A stretch of DNA of 64,000 bases from Arenimonas sp. SCN 70-307 (GCF_001724815.1 NZ_MEDO01000005.1:1-64000); one strand, 5' to 3'. Positions 18,766 through 31,150 are shown, counted from the stretch's first letter. Numbers and translations: made by a program. Notes: generated by a model not told the origin, from the letters alone.

Positions 18766-19203
18766 TCAGGAGTCGGTGGCGGGGCGCTCTCGCGCACCCG
18801 GGGAGTCCGGCATTGTGCCGGCAGGGGGCGTGGGCTTCAACGAGCGGGCGCGCTCGAGCAGCTGCAGGCACTGCGCGCGCAACGCGGCGTTGTCGAGCGC
18901 GGCGGCGCCGGGCTGGGCGATGAGCACGTAGTCACCCGGCGGCAGCTGGTGGCGCTCGCGGCGGAACAGGTCGCGGGCGACGCGCTTGATGCGGTTGCGG
19001 CCCACGGCGCGTTTATCGACCTTTTTGGACACGGCAACGCCGAGCCGCGGCTCGCTGGCCTCGGCCCGGACGTGGGCGAACAACCTCAGCTGGGGGCTGG
19101 ATAGCCGCCGACCTCCCTTGAAGACCGCCTGGAACTCGGCGGAAACGCGCAGGCGCGCGCTGGGCGGGAAGTCGGCCGGCGGGACGGGCGGAAGCGGATT
19201 CAC
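18766..19203 (-). CDS. rnpA: ribonuclease P protein component
   Basis: The 145-residue protein contains the RNR signature (GRNRIKRVARDLFR) and the LGVAVSKKVDKRAV segment of RnpA. It assists the RNase P RNA in 5' maturation of tRNA. The GTG start gives MNPLPPVPPADFPPSARLRVSAEF, about 10 residues longer at the N-terminus than most homologues, and the C-terminus is also extended by about 20 Pro/Ala-rich residues. It lies 39 bases after rpmH, with which it is normally cotranscribed. Confidence 0.95.
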   Translation of the reverse strand: MNPLPPVPPADFPPSARLRVSAEFQAVFKGGRRLSSPQLRLFAHVRAEASEPRLGVAVSKKVDKRAVGRNRIKRVARDLFRRERHQLPPGDYVLIAQPGAAALDNAALRAQCLQLLERARSLKPTPPAGTMPDSPGARERPATDS

Positions 19204-19242
19204 GGCCCGTCGGGCGGCCGCCGGCGAACCGGCGGCGACGCG

Positions 19243-19383
19243 TCAGACCGCGAGGCGGGCGCGGCCCTTGGCACGACGACGGGCGAGGATCTTGCGACCA
19301 TCGGCGGTCTTCATGCGGGCGCGGAAGCCGTGGTCGCGCTTGCGCTTGAGGTTGCTGGGCTGGTACGTGCGCTTGGTGGCCAT
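19243..19383 (-). CDS. rpmH: 50S ribosomal protein L34
   Basis: This 46-residue protein reads [20 protein letters not shown] then [20 protein letters not shown] and RARLAV, an unmistakable L34. It is the first gene of the rpmH-rnpA-yidC series, divergent from dnaA. A strong promoter lies upstream at 19425-19454. Confidence 0.98.
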   Translation of the reverse strand: MATKRTYQPSNLKRKRDHGFRARMKTADGRKILARRRAKGRARLAV

Positions 19384-19424
19384 GGTGGCACCCTTGTTAG
19401 GTTTTTGGGCGGAAAAGACTGCGG

Positions 19425-19454
19425 ACTATAGCGGTTTGCCCGACGGCCCGTCAA
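19425..19454 (-). promoter_or_regulatory. sigma-70-type promoter of rpmH
   Basis: On the minus strand, TTGACG (19454-19449) is followed after 18 bases by TATAGT (19430-19425), about 40 bases before the rpmH ATG. It is one of the best-formed promoters in the window. Confidence 0.7.
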
Positions 19455-19511
19455 GAACAATCCGCGTGGCGGAGCGGGCGTCCCAGCGCTAGACTGCACG
19501 ACCCCGAATAC

Positions 19512-19520
19512 TTATCCACA
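19512..19520 (+). promoter_or_regulatory. DnaA box upstream of dnaA
   Basis: TTATCCACA is a perfect consensus DnaA box, 40 bases before the dnaA ATG. It fits autoregulation of dnaA; a TAGACT -10-like box at 19490-19495 lies just before it. Confidence 0.8.
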
Positions 19521-19560
19521 GCACCCCCCGCGGTGCTGCAGCCCGGACTTTCGCTTGAAC

Positions 19561-20886
19561 ATGGATGCTGCCTGGCCCCGCTGCCTGGAACGACTGGAAG
19601 CCGAACTGCCGGCCGACGAGGTACACACCTGGCTTCGGCCGCTGCAGGTGGAGACCCACGCCGACGGCCTGACCCTCTACGCCCCGAACGAGTTCGTGGT
19701 CGACCAGGTGCGCGAGCACTACCTGGCCCGGATCCGGGAGCTGGTGTCGCATTTCGCCGGATCGCCGGCCGCGGTGGGGCTGGCCGTGGGCTCGCTGCGC
19801 CGGGCCCCGGCCACGCCGGCCGCCGCGCCCGCGTCCGGCCCGGTGCGCGCCGCCGATCCCTCGTTCACCGGCAACCTCGACCCGCACTACTCGTTCGACA
19901 ACTTCGTCGAGGGCCGCAGCAACCAGCTCGGCCGCGCCGCCGCCCTGCAGGTGGCCCAGAACCCGGGCAAGGCCTACAACCCGCTGCTGCTCTACGGCGG
20001 TTCGGGACTGGGCAAGACCCACCTGATGCACGCCGCCGGCAACCTCATGCGCCGCAACAACCCGGGCATGCGGGTGCTGTACCTGCGCTCGGAGCAGTTC
20101 TTCAGCGCGATGATGAAGGCGCTGCAGGAAAAGTCGATGGACCAGTTCAAGCGCCAGTTCCAGCAGGTGGACGCGCTGCTCATCGACGACATCCAGTTCT
20201 TCGCCGGCAAGAACACCACGCAGGAAGAGTTCTTCCACACCTTCAACGCGCTGTTCGACGGCAAGCAGCAGATCATCCTCACCTGCGACCGCTACCCGCG
20301 CGAGGTGGAGAACCTCGAGACCCGCCTCAAGACCCGCCTGACCTGGGGCCTGAGCGTGGCCATCGAGCCGCCGGACTTCGAGACCCGCGCCGCCATCCTC
20401 ACCGCCAAGGCGGCCGAGCGCTCGGTGCAGCTGCCCGAGGACGTGGCCTACCTGATCGCCAAGCGGATGCGCTCGAACGTGCGCGACCTCGAGGGCGCGC
20501 TCAACACCCTGGCGGCCCGCTCGAACTTCATGGCCCGGCCGATCACGGCCGACTTCGCCCAGGAAACCCTGCGCGACCTGCTGCGGGCCCAGCAGCAGGC
20601 GGTGTCGATCAGCAATATCCAGAAAACGGTGGCAGACTACTACCAGCTGCGCATGGCGGACCTGCTGTCGAAGCGGCGGACGCGCTCCCTGGCGCGTCCG
20701 CGGCAGATGGCGATGGCGCTTAGCAAGGAACTGACCGAGCACAGCCTGCCGGAAATCGGCGATGCCTTCGGTGGCCGCGACCACACCACCGTGATGCACG
20801 CCTGCAAGGTCATGCGCGAACTGCGCGAGATCGACGGCAAGCTGCGCGAGGACTGGGACAAGCTGCTGCGCAAATTGAGCGAGTAA
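19561..20886 (+). CDS. dnaA: chromosomal replication initiator DnaA
   Basis: The 441-residue protein has domain I (1-70), a short Pro/Ala-rich linker, the AAA+ domain with Walker [10 protein letters not shown] (about 146-154) and Walker [11 protein letters not shown], and the C-terminal DNA-binding helix-turn-helix signature [15 protein letters not shown]. It binds DnaA boxes and opens oriC. The ATG at 19561 ([15 protein letters not shown]) matches Xanthomonas DnaA starts better than the in-frame TTG two codons earlier. Confidence 0.98.
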   Translation: MDAAWPRCLERLEAELPADEVHTWLRPLQVETHADGLTLYAPNEFVVDQVREHYLARIRELVSHFAGSPAAVGLAVGSLRRAPATPAAAPASGPVRAADPSFTGNLDPHYSFDNFVEGRSNQLGRAAALQVAQNPGKAYNPLLLYGGSGLGKTHLMHAAGNLMRRNNPGMRVLYLRSEQFFSAMMKALQEKSMDQFKRQFQQVDALLIDDIQFFAGKNTTQEEFFHTFNALFDGKQQIILTCDRYPREVENLETRLKTRLTWGLSVAIEPPDFETRAAILTAKAAERSVQLPEDVAYLIAKRMRSNVRDLEGALNTLAARSNFMARPITADFAQETLRDLLRAQQQAVSISNIQKTVADYYQLRMADLLSKRRTRSLARPRQMAMALSKELTEHSLPEIGDAFGGRDHTTVMHACKVMRELREIDGKLREDWDKLLRKLSE

Positions 20887-21126
20887 GTCGTGGAACGACC
20901 GCGGCGTGGAACCAAGGTTCTCGCCGCCTGTGGATAAGTTGGGGACGCCGGAAAGGGCGAAAAACTATCCACAGCTTTCCACAGCCAGGCCGGGGCACCA
21001 CCCACAGGCTTGGGCAGCAAGTAAAAATGTTTAATATCAACAAGTTGTGTGTGTTATCCGGCGTTTTTTCCGGCTCTACCACCACCAGTTTTTGATTTAT
21101 CCACTCTTTGGAGCTTGGGGACCTGC
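20887..21126. other. oriC: probable chromosomal origin oriC (dnaA-dnaN gap)
   Basis: The 240-base gap has DnaA boxes TGTGGATAA (20929-20937, reverse, perfect), CTATCCACA (20965-20973, one mismatch) and TTATCCACT (21097-21105, one mismatch), with a weaker CTTTCCACA at 20975. An AT-rich stretch (about 21017-21060), striking in this GC-rich genome, holds a perfect IHF consensus TATCAACAAGTTG (21035-21047). The gap also contains the dnaN promoter region. Origin identity is inferred from these signals and the gene-orientation switch. Confidence 0.8.
21035..21047 (+). promoter_or_regulatory. IHF-type site in oriC
   Basis: TATCAACAAGTTG matches WATCAANNNNTTR at every position. It lies in the AT-rich part of the dnaA-dnaN gap, between the DnaA boxes, where IHF bending assists origin opening in E. 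coli. Confidence 0.6.
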
Positions 21127-22227
21127 ATGCGTTTCAGCCTGACGCGAGAAGTTCTGCTCAAACCCCTCCAGCAAGTCGTCAACGTCGTCGAGCGGCGCCA
21201 GACCCTGCCGGTGCTGGCCAACCTGCTGGTCACGGTCGAGGGCGGCAAGCTGTCGATGACCGGCACCGACCTCGAAGTCGAGATGGTGGCCCGGGCCGAC
21301 GTCGACGACGCCCAGTCGGGTGAAACGACCATCCCGGCCCGCAAGCTCTTCGAGATCGTCCGGGCCCTGCCCGACGGCAGCAAGGTCACCCTCACCCAGT
21401 CGGGCGACAAGGTGACGGTGCAGGCCGGCCGCAGCCGTTTCACGCTGGCCACCCTGCCCGGCAAGGACTTCCCGGCGGTCGAGGACCTGGAGCTGGTCGA
21501 GCGCGTGCGGGTGCCGGAAGCGGCGCTCAAGGAGCTGATCGAGCGCACCGCGTTCGCCATGGCCCAGCAGGACGTTCGCTACTACCTCAACGGCCTGCTG
21601 CTCGACCTGCGCGAGGACAGCCTGCGCTGCGTGGCCACCGACGGCCATCGCCTGGCGCTGTGCGAAGCCTCGCTGCCGTCTGGCGCGCAGACCCGCAAGC
21701 AGATCATCGTGCCGCGCAAGGGCGTGCTCGAGCTGCAGCGCCTGCTGGAAGGCGGCGACCGCGAGATCGAGCTCGAGGTGGGCCGCAACCACCTGCGCAT
21801 GCGCCGCGAGGATGTCACCTTCACCTCCAAGCTCATCGAGGGCCGCTTCCCCGACTACGACGCCGTGATCCCCATCGGCGCCGACAAGGAGGTCAAGCTC
21901 GACCGCGAGGGCCTGCGTGCCGCCCTGCAGCGCGCCGCCATCCTGTCGAACGAGAAGTACCGCGGCGTGAAGCTGGAGATCAGCCCGGGCCAGGTGAAGA
22001 TCGTCGCCCACAACCCGGAGCAGGAAGAGGCCCAGGAAGAGATCGAGGCCGAGACCCGCGTCGACGGCCTGAGCATCGGCTTCAACGTGACCTACCTGCT
22101 CGACGCCCTCAGCGCCCTGCGCGAGGACACGGTCATCCTCAACCTGCGCGACGCCAACTCCTCGGCGCTGGTGCGCGAGGCCAGCCACGAGCGCAGCCGC
22201 CACGTGGTGATGCCGCTGCGCCTGTGA
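21127..22227 (+). CDS. dnaN: DNA polymerase III sliding clamp (beta subunit)
   Basis: The protein is 366 residues, the standard length, with the three-fold clamp domain layout (MRFSLTREVLLKPLQQVVNV at the start, YYLNGLLLDL and VATDGHRLAL in the middle, RHVVMPLRL at the end). It encircles DNA and tethers the replicative polymerase. It lies between the origin and recF, in the usual dnaA-dnaN-recF-gyrB order. Confidence 0.98.
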   Translation: MRFSLTREVLLKPLQQVVNVVERRQTLPVLANLLVTVEGGKLSMTGTDLEVEMVARADVDDAQSGETTIPARKLFEIVRALPDGSKVTLTQSGDKVTVQAGRSRFTLATLPGKDFPAVEDLELVERVRVPEAALKELIERTAFAMAQQDVRYYLNGLLLDLREDSLRCVATDGHRLALCEASLPSGAQTRKQIIVPRKGVLELQRLLEGGDREIELEVGRNHLRMRREDVTFTSKLIEGRFPDYDAVIPIGADKEVKLDREGLRAALQRAAILSNEKYRGVKLEISPGQVKIVAHNPEQEEAQEEIEAETRVDGLSIGFNVTYLLDALSALREDTVILNLRDANSSALVREASHERSRHVVMPLRL

Positions 22228-22330
22228 CCGTCCCGCTGTCCGTTGCCTGCCACCGCCCGGCCCGTGCCGGGCGGTGTCGTTTCCGGGCCCCGGCGGGCCC
22301 CGGCCGGCCCGACCGGCCGCGGGAGGCCGC

Positions 22331-23413
22331 ATGCGCCTGACCCGCCTGGACGTGCAGGACCTGCGCTGCCTGGCGGCCGTGCGCTTCGAGCCTTCGCCCG
22401 GCCTGAACCTGGTGACGGGGGGCAACGGCGCCGGCAAGACCAGCCTGGTCGAAGCCCTGCACCTGCTGGGTTATGGCCGCTCCTTCCGGGGCCGGGTGCG
22501 CGATGGCCTGGTGCGCAGCGGCCAGCCGGCGCTCTCGGTTTACGCCGAGTGGGTGGATGGCCAGGGCCGCAGCCGCCGGGCCGGCCTGCGCCACACCGGC
22601 AGCGAGTGGGAGGCCCGGCTCGACGGCGCCCCGGCGCCCAGCCTGACCGAGCTGTGCGCCGAGCTGGCCGTGGTCAGCTTCGAACCCGGCAGCCACGAGC
22701 TCATCGCCGGGGGCGCCGAGCACCGCCGGCGCTTCCTGGACTGGGCGCTGTTCCACGTGGAACCGGCCTTCCTGCCGGTGTGGCGCCGCTACGCCCGGGC
22801 CCTGAAGCAGCGCAACGCCCTGCTCAAGCGCGGCCCCGCCCCGTCGGCCCTGGCGCCCTGGGACCAGGAGCTGGCCGAGGCGGGCGAGCGCCTCACCCGC
22901 CTCCGGGCCGAGTACCTGGACCGGCTGGAGCCCGTCCTGGCCGCCACGGCCGCGGAGTTCCTGCCCGAGCTGGGCACCGCCGGCCTCGGCTACCTGCCCG
23001 GCTGGCGCCGGGCCGAGACCACCCTGGCCGACGCCCTGCTGATCGCCCGGGATCGTGACCTGGCCCTGGGCTACACCAGCGTCGGTCCGCACCGCGCCGA
23101 CTGGCGCGTGGACTACACCGGGCTGCCGGGCCGCGAGGCCCTGTCGCGTGGCCAGGAAAAGCTGACCGCCCTGGCCTGCGTGCTCGCCCAGGCGCGGGCC
23201 TTCGCCGCCGACCGCGGCGAGTGGCCGCTGGTTTGCCTGGACGACCTGGCCTCGGAGCTCGACCAGAAGCATCTGCGCCACGCCCTGGAGGCCGTGCTGG
23301 CCTCCGGCGCCCAGGTGCTGCTGACGGCCACCGAGGCTCCGGCGATCCTGGCCGGCGCGCTGGCCCCGGCTGCCGTGTTCCACGTGGAACGCGGGGTACT
23401 CCGGCCGGGCTGA
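22331..23413 (+). CDS. recF: DNA replication and repair protein RecF
   Basis: The 360-residue SMC-like ATPase has Walker A GGNGAGKTS (about 29-37), the signature ALSRGQEKLTALA and Walker B PLVCLDDLASELD. It loads RecA at gaps in damaged DNA. The gene also contains two 16-bp palindromes matching parS (22749-22764 and 23376-23391). Both fall in codons for Phe-His-Val-Glu, with the less common GAA for Glu, so the gene appears to carry a segregation signal in its coding sequence. Confidence 0.97.
   Translation: MRLTRLDVQDLRCLAAVRFEPSPGLNLVTGGNGAGKTSLVEALHLLGYGRSFRGRVRDGLVRSGQPALSVYAEWVDGQGRSRRAGLRHTGSEWEARLDGAPAPSLTELCAELAVVSFEPGSHELIAGGAEHRRRFLDWALFHVEPAFLPVWRRYARALKQRNALLKRGPAPSALAPWDQELAEAGERLTRLRAEYLDRLEPVLAATAAEFLPELGTAGLGYLPGWRRAETTLADALLIARDRDLALGYTSVGPHRADWRVDYTGLPGREALSRGQEKLTALACVLAQARAFAADRGEWPLVCLDDLASELDQKHLRHALEAVLASGAQVLLTATEAPAILAGALAPAAVFHVERGVLRPG
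22749..22764. promoter_or_regulatory. parS: parS-like site 1 inside recF
   Basis: TGTTCCACGTGGAACC contains the perfect palindrome GTTCCACGTGGAAC and differs from the common parS form TGTTCCACGTGGAACA only at the last base. It lies about 1.7 kb from oriC. ParB binding is inferred; parA and parB are not in the window. Confidence 0.8.
23376..23391. promoter_or_regulatory. parS: parS-like site 2 inside recF
   Basis: TGTTCCACGTGGAACG repeats the 14-bp palindrome of site 1, 627 bases further on, 22 bases before the recF stop. Two copies of such a rare sequence in one gene near oriC are unlikely by chance. Confidence 0.8.
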
Positions 23414-23595
23414 GGCCCCCGGCGCCGGTTGCGGCATCGCCCCAGCCGGCCAAAGCCCCAACCAGGGGCCCCCAGAACCCCGGGATCGCCCCCGGGCCAC
23501 CTGCCCGGCCCCAGGTGCCCGCGAGACCCCGCAGCGCCGCCAGGTAGCGTCCAGCGCCGGCGCGGCCGTGGCGCCCACGTGAAAGCCCGGCGCGG

Positions 23596-23601
23596 TATAC
23601 T
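23596..23601 (+). promoter_or_regulatory. -10 element for gyrB
   Basis: TATACT lies 84 bases before the gyrB ATG in the 272-base recF-gyrB gap. No convincing -35 is seen. The rest of this gap is GC-rich and shows no small gene I can support. Confidence 0.45.
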
Positions 23602-23619
23602 CGGACTCATTATTTATAG

Positions 23620-26935
<3,316 letters not shown>

Positions 26936-27005
26936 CGGCGGGGTTACACTGGCGCGCGCCGCGCTTGCGGCCTGCCGGCACCGCCGGCATCGAACCGGGA
27001 ACCCT

Positions 27006-28598
27006 ATGAGCAAGCGACACCTCTACCTGCTGGCACTGGCCATCATCGCCGCCGCGCTCTCGGCGATGTACTACAAGTGGAAAGTGCTCGAGTTCCCGCT
27101 GCAGCCCGACACCCAGGTGCGCGTGTGGACGGTGCAGGCCCACGTCGAGTTCCAGCCGCGCCGAAGCGCCAACGCCGTCACCCTGCAGCTGCCCGACAAG
27201 ACGCCGGGCTGGACGGTGCTCAACGAGCGCTTCGTGGCGCGCAACTATTCCAAGAACGAAATCCCGCAGCCGGAAGGCCGCGAGGTGCAGTGGGCGATCC
27301 GCCGCGCCGTCGGCGAGCAGGATCTCTACTACCGCGCCACCGTCGTGCGCTCCGACGAGCGCGAACCGGCGATGCCCGACTTCGAGCCGGTGATTCCCTC
27401 GCCGCCCGAACTCGAGGAGCCCTACGCCACCGCCGCCGACACCCTGCTCGCGCAGGTGCGCGAGGGCTCGGTCAACAACATCACCTACACCCGCGAGCTG
27501 CTGCGCCGCCTGGGCGCGGCCAACCCCAGCGACGAGGTCACGCTGCTGGCCGAGCGCTACGGCGCCGACGAGTCCGCCCGCGCGGCCTTCGCCGTGCAGC
27601 TGCTGGCGCGCCGCTCGATCCCCGCGCGCGTCATCCACGGCCTGCGCCTGACCGACGAACCGCGCGAAGGCGAGGGCAGGCTGCAGCCCTGGCTGATGGT
27701 GCACGACGGCCTGGCCTGGAGCGTGATCGACCCGCGCACCACCGCCGAGGGCCTGCCGGCCGACGTGATGGTGTGGAGCGCCAGCGAGCGCCCGGTGCTC
27801 TCGCTCGAGGGCGACACGCCCGCGACGCTGAACTTCACCATCGGCCGCAACCTCGCCGACGCCATGGCCACGGTCGAGCGCCGGCTCGAGGTCGAGGACG
27901 CGAGCCTCGTGCACTACTCGCTGCTGAGCCTGCCGCTGCAGGCGCAGGACACCTACCGCATCCTGCTGATGGTGCCGATCGGCGCCTTCATCATGCTGCT
28001 GCTGCGCAACCTGGTGGGCGTGAAGACCTACGGCACCTTCATGCCGGTGCTGATCGCGCTGGCCTTCCGCGAAACGGCCCTGGTGGCCGGCATCGCGCTG
28101 TTCGTGGTGGTGGTGGGCTTCGGCCTGCTGGTGCGCTTCTACCTCGAGCGCCTGCGCCTGCTGCTGGTGCCGCGCCTGACCGCCATCCTCATCCTCGTGG
28201 TGCTGCTGATGGCCGCGGTGAGCGTGCTCTCGAACCGCCTCGGCCTGGAAGTGGGCCTGAGCGTGGCGCTGTTCCCGATGGTCATCATGGCCATGACCAT
28301 CGAGCGCATGTCGGTGGCCTGGGACGAGCGCGGCGCCGGCACCGCCATCCGCGAGGGCGTGGGCACGCTGATCGTGGCCGCCCTGGCCTACGTCGTGATG
28401 ACCTGGCCGGCGCTCGAGCACCTGGTGTTCGTCTATCCCGAGACGCTGCTGGTGCTGTTCGCCATGGCGCTGCTGCTGGGCCGCTATTCGGGCTACCGCC
28501 TGAACGAACTGTTGCGTTTCCGCGCCTTGGCACGCGACTCCGACCCGATCGTGCCGCCGCCCGCCGCGAAGGCCGCCGACGACGGCGCCAAGGCCTGA
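27006..28598 (+). CDS. inactive-transglutaminase protein fused to seven membrane helices
   Basis: The 530-residue protein has one N-terminal helix (about 7-22), an extracytoplasmic region with a transglutaminase-like fold (about 150-270; it has no cysteine at the catalytic position, in AAFAVQLLARRSIPARVIHG) and a C-terminal block of about seven helices (320-510). This is the known inactive-transglutaminase/7TM family, which is regularly encoded next to RimK-like ATP-grasp ligases, as here (three bases to the next gene). A TACACT -10-like box is at 26944-26949. The biochemical role is not established from sequence. Confidence 0.82.
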   Translation: MSKRHLYLLALAIIAAALSAMYYKWKVLEFPLQPDTQVRVWTVQAHVEFQPRRSANAVTLQLPDKTPGWTVLNERFVARNYSKNEIPQPEGREVQWAIRRAVGEQDLYYRATVVRSDEREPAMPDFEPVIPSPPELEEPYATAADTLLAQVREGSVNNITYTRELLRRLGAANPSDEVTLLAERYGADESARAAFAVQLLARRSIPARVIHGLRLTDEPREGEGRLQPWLMVHDGLAWSVIDPRTTAEGLPADVMVWSASERPVLSLEGDTPATLNFTIGRNLADAMATVERRLEVEDASLVHYSLLSLPLQAQDTYRILLMVPIGAFIMLLLRNLVGVKTYGTFMPVLIALAFRETALVAGIALFVVVVGFGLLVRFYLERLRLLLVPRLTAILILVVLLMAAVSVLSNRLGLEVGLSVALFPMVIMAMTIERMSVAWDERGAGTAIREGVGTLIVAALAYVVMTWPALEHLVFVYPETLLVLFAMALLLGRYSGYRLNELLRFRALARDSDPIVPPPAAKAADDGAKA

Positions 28599-28601
28599 GC
28601 C

Positions 28602-29573
28602 ATGGCGCTGTTCAATCCCTTCAAGGTCGCCCGGCGCCTGCGTGAGATCGGCCTGGTGGGCATCGGCCAGCGCAACGCGCACTACGTGCTCATGCACAAC
28701 CCGCGCAAGTTCTACCCGCGCGTGGACGACAAGCTGCTGACCAAGAAGCTCGCGCTCAAGGCCGGCCTGCCGGTGCCCGACCTGTACGCGGTCGTGCGCG
28801 AGGAGCACGAGATCGCCGAGCTGCACAAGAAGCTCGAGGGCCGCGAGAGCTTCGTGGTCAAGCCGGCGCATGGCTCGGGCGGCGACGGCATCCTGGTCAT
28901 CACCGGCCGCCGCGGCGACAAGTACCGGCGCGCCAGCGGCTCGCTGATGTCGCGCGAGGAGTTCGAACACCACCTGTCGAACGGCCTGTCGGGCCTGTTC
29001 TCGCTCGGCGGCCAGCCCGACCACCTGATCGTCGAATACTGCGTGCAGTTCGATCCGATCTTCGACAACGTCAGCTACAAGGGCGTGCCCGACATCCGCA
29101 TCATCGTCTTCATGGGCTACCCGGTGATGGCGATGATCCGCCTGCCCACGCGCATGTCCGACGGCAAGGCCAACCTGCACCAGGGCGCGATCGGCGTGGG
29201 CATCGACATCCCCACCGGCAAGACCAAGCGCGGCGTCTGGGGCACCGAGATCATCCGCGAGCACCCCGACACCGAGCACAGCATCGTCGGCCTGGCGATC
29301 CCGCACTGGCGGCAGCTGCTGGAGATGGCGTCGCGCTGCCACGAGCTCTCGGGCCTGGGCTACGTGGGCGTGGATTTCGTGCTCGACCGCGAACGTGGCC
29401 CGCTGATCCTCGAGCTCAACGCCCGCCCCGGCCTGGCCATCCAGATGGCCAACGGCAATGGCCTCGAGGGCCGCCTGCGCAAGGTCGAGGCGCTGCGCGA
29501 CGGCCCCGGCCTGTCGAAGGATCCGGCCGAGCGGGTCGATTTCGCGATCGCGAACTTTCCCACCACTGGCTGA
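28602..29573 (+). CDS. alpha-L-glutamate ligase-like ATP-grasp protein
   Basis: The 323-residue protein is a RimK-type ATP-grasp enzyme: it has the nucleotide-binding VVKPAHGSGGDGI, the PDIRIIVFMGYPVMAMIRLP strand pair and the metal-binding LILELNARPG. Family members join amino acids, often glutamate, to a carboxylate on a peptide or small molecule, but this subgroup's substrate is unknown. It follows the transglutaminase/7TM gene by three bases. A retropepsin-like protease gene that accompanies this pair in other bacteria is absent here. Confidence 0.85.
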   Translation: MALFNPFKVARRLREIGLVGIGQRNAHYVLMHNPRKFYPRVDDKLLTKKLALKAGLPVPDLYAVVREEHEIAELHKKLEGRESFVVKPAHGSGGDGILVITGRRGDKYRRASGSLMSREEFEHHLSNGLSGLFSLGGQPDHLIVEYCVQFDPIFDNVSYKGVPDIRIIVFMGYPVMAMIRLPTRMSDGKANLHQGAIGVGIDIPTGKTKRGVWGTEIIREHPDTEHSIVGLAIPHWRQLLEMASRCHELSGLGYVGVDFVLDRERGPLILELNARPGLAIQMANGNGLEGRLRKVEALRDGPGLSKDPAERVDFAIANFPTTG

Positions 29574-29763
29574 ATGGACGGCAACGTCTTAACGAGCTTT
29601 TAAGATCGGCGGCGCCGCCCGACGGCATTCTTGGCGCCGAAGGGGTTCCTATACGGCAGCGGACGGAAAAACCGGACACTGCGTCGCTTGAGCGTTTGCT
29701 CTAACCCCCTTACCCTAGTCGGCCACCGTCCGCGGGCATCCGCGGAGGCAAGGAGTCCCTGAA

Positions 29764-31041
29764 ATGAAGATTGCCCACGTGCTCAAGCTCTCCGTACTGG
29801 TCGTGCTCGCGGCCGCGCTGTCGATCGGCGACGCCGACGCGCAGTCGCGCCGCGGCAGCCAGAAGCAGGAAGAGAAGGTCGACTATCCGAACGCCACCCG
29901 CGTCTCGCCGAAGGTCACCAACACCCCGCGCCTGGCGAAGGACATCCAGAAGATGTTCGACACCTACAACGACGGCGAGGACATGGAGGGCGCCATCGCC
30001 CTGGCCGAGAAGGTGCTGGCCAACCCGATCGCCAAGCCCTACGACGTGGCCGTGTCGAACATGATCGCCGGCAACGCCGCCCTGGGCCTGGACGACTACC
30101 CGCGCGCCATTCCCTACCTGGAGAAGGCGCTCGAGGCCGACGCGCTGCCCAACAACAACCACTTCGCCACCATGCACACCCTGGCTTCGGTCTACGCCCA
30201 GGAAGACATGGTCGAGCAGGCCGTCGCGCTGGTCGAGCGCATCGCCACCGAGACCCGCTCGCAGGATCCGAAGCTGTTCGCCCTCAAGGGCGCCGTGCAC
30301 TACAACGCCGGCCAGTACCCGGAGGCGATCACCGCGCTCAACAAGGCGATCGAGCTCACCACCACCGGCGAACCCGAGAACAACTGGGTCCAGATGCTGA
30401 TGGCCTCGTACAACGAGACCGGCCGCGACGCCGAGGCCCTGGCCCTGGCCGAGCAGCTGCAGCGCAAGGCCCCGGACGACAAGCGCGCCATCCTCAACCT
30501 GGCCTCGCTCTATGCCCAGAACGACCAGACCGAGAAGGCCGTGGTGCTGCTCGAGGACGCCCGCGCCCGTGGCCTGCTGACCGACCGCCGCGACTACGAG
30601 AACCTCTACGCCACCTACCTCAACCTCGACGGCAAGGAAGCCGAGGCCGCCAAGGTCATCCAGGAAGGCCTGGACAAGGGCATCCTGCCGGCCGACGCGC
30701 GCACCTACAGCTTCCTGGGCCAGTCGCTGTACTTCAGCGACCAGGTCGAGGCCGCCATCGCCGCCTACGGCAAGGGTGCCCCGCTCGACACCACCGGCGA
30801 CACCGACCTGGTGCTGTCGCAGATCCTGACCAACGAGGACCGCAACGCCGAGGCCATCGCGGCCGCGCGCCGGGCCATCGAGAAGGGCGTGGCCAAGCGC
30901 GGCGAGGCCTGGATGGTCATCGCCCGCTCCGAGTACTACTCGGACAACCTGGCCGCCGCCCAGAACGCCTACCGCGAAGCTGCCAAGGACCCTGCCACCG
31001 CCGAGGCGGCGCGCAAGGCCCTGGCGCAGATTTCACGCTGA
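29764..31041 (+). CDS. exported TPR-repeat protein upstream of tonB
   Basis: The 425-residue protein starts with a signal peptide (MKIAHVLKLSVLVVLAAALSIGDADAQ). The rest is mostly tetratricopeptide repeats (for example NMIAGNAALGLDDYPRAIPY, ALKGAVHYNAGQYPEAITA, SFLGQSLYFSDQVEAAIAAY), a scaffold for protein contacts in the periplasm. It lies 109 bases before tonB, in the same direction. TPR partners of TonB systems are known in other bacteria, so a role in TonB-dependent uptake is likely but inferred. Confidence 0.82.
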   Translation: MKIAHVLKLSVLVVLAAALSIGDADAQSRRGSQKQEEKVDYPNATRVSPKVTNTPRLAKDIQKMFDTYNDGEDMEGAIALAEKVLANPIAKPYDVAVSNMIAGNAALGLDDYPRAIPYLEKALEADALPNNNHFATMHTLASVYAQEDMVEQAVALVERIATETRSQDPKLFALKGAVHYNAGQYPEAITALNKAIELTTTGEPENNWVQMLMASYNETGRDAEALALAEQLQRKAPDDKRAILNLASLYAQNDQTEKAVVLLEDARARGLLTDRRDYENLYATYLNLDGKEAEAAKVIQEGLDKGILPADARTYSFLGQSLYFSDQVEAAIAAYGKGAPLDTTGDTDLVLSQILTNEDRNAEAIAAARRAIEKGVAKRGEAWMVIARSEYYSDNLAAAQNAYREAAKDPATAEAARKALAQISR

Positions 31042-31045
31042 CTGG

Positions 31046-31073
31046 TTGGTAAACCAAGAGCCTGTGGTATAAG
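31046..31073 (+). promoter_or_regulatory. putative tonB promoter
   Basis: TTGGTA (31046-31051) and TATAAG (31068-31073) are 16 bases apart, 77 bases before the tonB ATG. The -35 lies in a small palindrome, TTGGTAAACCAA. A GC-rich hairpin (about 31084-31102) follows in the leader. Confidence 0.5.
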
Positions 31074-31150
31074 CTAACAAGTTCCCGCCGGGCCCCGGCG
31101 GGCCACGGCTGACCGCCGCACGAATTCCGAGATCTCGAGCCGCCACCCGC

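Noticed and set aside
23572-23587. A parS-like CACGTGAAAG in the recF-gyrB gap
   Set aside because: Only a half-site; the left half does not match.
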